Part shown: positions 20,901-23,911 of the stretch, in pieces | Numbering within the stretch: the first letter of the stretch is position 1 | Layout: every line of letters begins with the position of its first letter | Origin: Rhizopus sp. PT2906 | Lineage: Eukaryota > Mucoromycota > Mucoromycetes > Mucorales > Rhizopodaceae | Reading direction: 5' to 3' | Length of the DNA: 23,911 bases | Assembly (NCBI GenBank): GCA_025529335.1 | Contig: JAMYHX010000582.1 | Span: forward strand, 1 to 23,911 | Notes under the pieces: generated by a model | Databases searched by the model: none | What the model saw: only the letters and a program-made list of their open reading frames with translations | Told to the model about the DNA's origin: nothing | Program-made: the position numbers and the translations under genes

Positions 20901-22111
20901 TACTAGACGTCCAATGAGATGCGTTAGCTATCGCGTTACTGAGAGCCTTGGGGTTATTTATGTAATGGTTCGATTTATCTCCAAAATAAGATAAGCGATG
21001 GACATCAAAGGACTGATCAAATAGAAAGACATCATATGCATCTATCTATAATATATTTTGTTCATCCAACAGTTTATCCTGCATATGTCCCCCTCTTTAC
21101 CTCGCTTGGATCGTCTACTAATACCAGATAGCTGTCTCTAACAATCAACCATTTTGGTTTTCGCTTTCTATTCATAAAGGCAGGAACACAGAATAGTTCA
21201 CTATGTATTGTCTGCCGTATATATTTGGGTTCTTTGTCCGTTCTACTTTGAAGAACAACAAAGCCTTCTTTGCCATGAATTCCATGGTATTTTGCTGCAA
21301 GGTATAGTCCAAGTGTTGATATTTCTAAGAATCGACAGATTCGATTAGTATATCCGCATGGTGGAATAGAGGAAACGAGTTGGTTAAAGTAATTTTCTAA
21401 TGCTTCTAGTACTGCATTATCTGCCTTGACGACTTCAAATATGTGTGGTGACATGGTGGATGCTGCATTCTCATTATCGCCAAGGTGTAGGGTATTATCA
21501 ACCATCTCCATCACAGTATCTTCATCAATTAGGGATGCGGGGGTATTCAAAGGGTTATTTAACTCTATTTGCTTCTTTTTGTTAGGTGATCTACGTTGTC
21601 TCTGAAAGTAGTGCTTTGGCAAACTTGGGAAAGGGGGTAAATTAGCTAAAGACACGTTCCTATATCTGTAGTGAAGCTTGACAAAATCCCAATAGGATCG
21701 ATAAACAGACCACACTAGTTTGTCTTGTCCTGATCCATATTTTATAGTGATCTTGAAGACCGTTACACCAAACTTCTTTTTTCTGTATTCATCCTCTTCG
21801 GCCTTTGTAATATGGACTGTGATATTGTTCATGAATATAGGTATTCGATTCTGATTATCTTCGTCTTTTGTAAAAAACATGGCCATGATTAAAGGTGTAA
21901 CCGTATTTACTTCTGCTTGTCTTTCAATATTTCTTATAGTCAGTTTGTTATTTGAGACTTGTCTCTTTCCAATCCACTTTTTTATCAACTGCCATCCTTC
22001 TTGAGGAACAGATTCAAAGCTATTCAAGACATGTCTTCCCAAGTGTGATTTATTCTTTCTAGAGACATCGTCAACAGAAGCATAGGCGCGACTTGATGTA
22101 TCAGTGGACAT
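17962..22111 (-). CDS. PLD1: Phospholipase D, PX-PH type (Spo14/PLD1 family), with two 6-nt microexons
   Basis: Hydrolyses phosphatidylcholine to phosphatidic acid at membranes. Seven exons: 21101-22111, 20638-21045, 20578-20583, 20488-20493, 19623-20430, 19203-19564, 17962-19146; 3786 nt, 1261 aa. Order: unstructured N-terminus; PX domain about 95-252 (VFKITIKYGSG, LPPFPSLPKHYF); PH domain from about 275 across the first exon boundary (KPKWLIVRDSYLVLVDDPSE); catalytic half with IYIHDWWLSPELYLRRP, first HKD at His559/Lys561/Asp566 (HEKICVVD) plus IGGID; second HKD at His865/Lys867/Asp872 (HAKTMIVDD) plus IGSANINERS. About 130 residues between the HKDs (KKPSAPKRP region) and a Ser/Lys-rich insert near the C-terminus are low complexity. 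Ser-Pro and Glu-Leu of WWLSPELYL are each encoded by a separate 6-nt exon. Introns are 54-84 nt. Convergent with the integrase-domain gene. Confidence 0.95.
20488..20583 (-). other. Two tandem 6-nt microexons of the phospholipase D gene
   Basis: On the minus strand, TCACCC (20578-20583) lies between acceptor CAATAG and donor GTAAGC, and GAATTA (20488-20493) lies between acceptor ATACAG and donor GTAAGT. Together they encode Ser-Pro-Glu-Leu, exactly the residues missing between IYIHDWWL (ends 20638) and YLRRPASE (starts 20430) in the conserved PLD block WWLSPELYLRRP. All three introns (54, 84, 57 nt) have normal GT-AG ends and phase 0. Skipping either or both keeps the frame. Confidence 0.92.
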
Positions 22112-23532
22112 CTTTAAAAAAAATACAAGGAAAAAAAAAAGAAAGAAAAATCGATTTGATCTGTCAAGTCACACTTGTAGCAAAGTTACAAACTGCTGCA
22201 TGACGAATAATTTTTGATCATCGTAACCATGGATATTAAGTTGTTTTATATTAGTTGGTTACTATCCATATTGACAAGTGTATTTCAGTTCATTTTTCAA
22301 TCAAGCAACACATAAATATGTTTATATTGTCAAATTGCACTGTTCGTCATTTCAAAGGTGTCATTACGCAAATCAGTGTAACTTTCCTTTTTAGATTTTC
22401 GCTTGACGTGTTTAAACATTCTGAATCATACACATCCTTATAAATAATAACATTGGCTCAGTCTCCTATTTTTTTTTATTATCCTTTTGATGTTTCATTA
22501 TAAAAGTGCCCGCACTTATTTTGTCTCGATTTAATATTTAAATAAAAAGATATCATGTATACTTTTTTAAAGCCAAATTATACCAGCCTTTCAAGTACTA
22601 GCTACTAGTTGTCATCTTCTCTTTTGTCTGGCTTCCAAAGGAGTCTTCTTCATAGTATTTTTCTTTTTGAAAACAAGCCCAAACAAGGTTTGCCTTTAGC
22701 TAAATCTGATTCTTTTTCTTTCCAAACCAAACACACAGCCTGCACTTACCTAATACGAGGTTTTAGCCTAAAACGAGACTATTGTTATTAAGAGACTATT
22801 GCAAACTGTGAATTAAGGATGTGCATTACTTGCACCAAAAAATAGGCTAATTTTCCGAGCGCTTCCTCTGAATGCTACTCTACTGCATCACCGGCATTTA
22901 TTCAAGGCACCCTTTAGAACAGCATCTTTTATTTATTTATAAACAATTACAAACTAGTATTCCTCATTCATTAACAAAAAGTTTTCATGCAACACGATTA
23001 AAGTATAGGCTTTATTCTTCTCTACTCCTTCTCAGCACGATGATCAAGAAACTACCGCATACACTTTAATGAAGAAAAAGAATCTAATCACATTTAGGGA
23101 TAAAAATGTGTCCTGTCTAACTTTACACTTGCTTCTTGAAGAGTGTCAAACACTATTTTTAAAATGATCTCCAAACAACTTTATGGTATGTCTCTTGTCT
23201 CATTTTAGGTTCAAACCCTGTATCATAATGGGGGTGTACAAAAAGAAGCCTCCATGTTTGGGAGATCTTTATTACTCACATGCATCTTATTACTCTTTTT
23301 ATATATTTATACTAGAAAAAGAGGAGTTTTTCATCATTAGCTTTATATTTCTTTAAAGGGGGGCTATTTCACTTTGTATTTTCTAAACAATCTGTCTCTT
23401 TAACAAGATTCGGCCCTGAAAAATCTCACAGTCACAGCAACTGGCGTTGAAAAGGGAAGAAAGGATAAAAAAATCTTTTTTTTTTTTTTTATATAGATAC
23501 AAAAGAAAGAGCCAAAGAGAGAGAGAGAAAGG
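22112..23532. other. Divergent intergenic region between PLD1 and the importin gene
   Basis: 1.4 kb, AT-rich, with no frame that resembles a protein. It must contain both promoters. Close to the importin start there is a run of T (about 23476-23490) and a GA repeat (23517-23529) directly before the ATG. A TTCAAAC (23212-23218) resembles a tRNA T-loop but lacks the rest of a tRNA. Confidence 0.45.
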
Positions 23533-23911
23533 ATGGATCAGAACACAGTCTATCAGTTATTCGTGGCAACATACCACTCTGATCCCAATATTCATAAACA
23601 AGCAGAAATAAACATTAGAAATGTAAACAGTTCAATTAAACAATGGGCCTTATTGACGTGTTCTCTTGTTATATAGATTGAAGCAAATAACGGATTCTTA
23701 CCGATTGTCTTACAAATCCTTGCTTCTGAAGAGTTAGAACTTGGTGCTCGACAAGCAGGTAAATTATTTTACGATACAAAACAACCAAGACTTATACTTC
23801 TTTAGCTGCTATTTACTTTAAAAATCGCTTAAATAAGGCTTGGGACGGTCAACGCGATTCTGCTGTTCCTATTAATGATGACGACCGTAACATGGTGAAG
23901 CAAACTATTCT
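23533..23911 (+). CDS. Importin-beta family karyopherin, importin-7/8 (Nmd5/Sxm1) type, N-terminal part
   Basis: Nuclear import receptor that binds Ran and carries cargo through the pore. Three exons are seen before the window ends: 23533-23622, 23677-23758 and 23816-23911 (introns 54 and 57 nt). The product begins MDQNTVYQLFVATYHSDPN, then KQAEINIRN, LPIVLQILASEELELGARQ, AAAIYFKNRLNKAW and DDDRNMVKQTIL. This matches the importin-beta N-terminal domain: two helices, then the RQAA-YFKN-W signature, then an acidic stretch before the next helix. The MDQNT start and spacing are closest to importin-7/8 as I recall them; other karyopherins (Kap120, importin-11) are less likely. The frame is open at the window edge, so the gene is partial. 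Confidence 0.88.

Noticed and set aside
23205..23230. tRNA T-arm-like GGTTCAAACCC
   Set aside because: The pairing is only two to three base pairs, and no D-arm, anticodon arm or acceptor stem lies at tRNA distance on either side.

Overview
The window looks like nuclear DNA of an early-diverging filamentous fungus, most likely a Mucoromycota species (Mucorales-like). The evidence is AT-rich intergenic DNA with long A/T homopolymers, compact genes broken by many very short introns, and homology of the products to fungal and animal orthologues. I could place 37 introns by splicing predicted protein onto family sequence. They are 49-84 nt long, median about 56, all GT-AG except one GC-AG. Genus cannot be told from the sequence alone.

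Layout. 253-2164 (-): glutathione synthetase, nine exons. 2165-5717: long gene-poor stretch with a decayed coding fragment (about 4375-5000, -), a GC-richer island and a purine-rich tract. 5718-6893 (+): four-finger C2H2 transcription factor gene interrupted by an in-frame TAA. 6993-7529 (-): Spt4. 7620-8869 (-): PP2A leucine carboxyl methyltransferase (LCMT1/Ppm1), divergent from 9020-10126 (+): a tRNA m1A58 methyltransferase with a likely mitochondrial presequence. 10281-12534 (-): PP2A B56 regulatory subunit (Rts1-like), ten exons. 13052-about 14350 (-): degraded gene, possibly of a Mucoromycota-specific family. 14351-16276: no convincing gene. 16277-17783 (+): a host gene built around a retrotransposon-type H2C2 integrase zinc-binding domain without a catalytic core. 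17962-22111 (-): PX-PH phospholipase D (Spo14/PLD1-like), containing two consecutive 6-nt microexons. 23533-window end (+): N-terminus of an importin-7/8 (Nmd5/Sxm1)-type karyopherin.

Most genes are housekeeping: redox (glutathione), transcription elongation (Spt4), tRNA modification, PP2A control (methyltransferase and B56 subunit, separated only by the tRNA methyltransferase gene), phospholipid signalling and nuclear import. There is no operon-like logic apart from the PP2A pair. The observations most worth a second look are the tandem 6-nt microexons in the PLD gene, the premature stop in the zinc-finger gene, and the domesticated integrase-domain gene. I found no CRISPR array, rRNA or convincing tRNA, and no complete mobile element.
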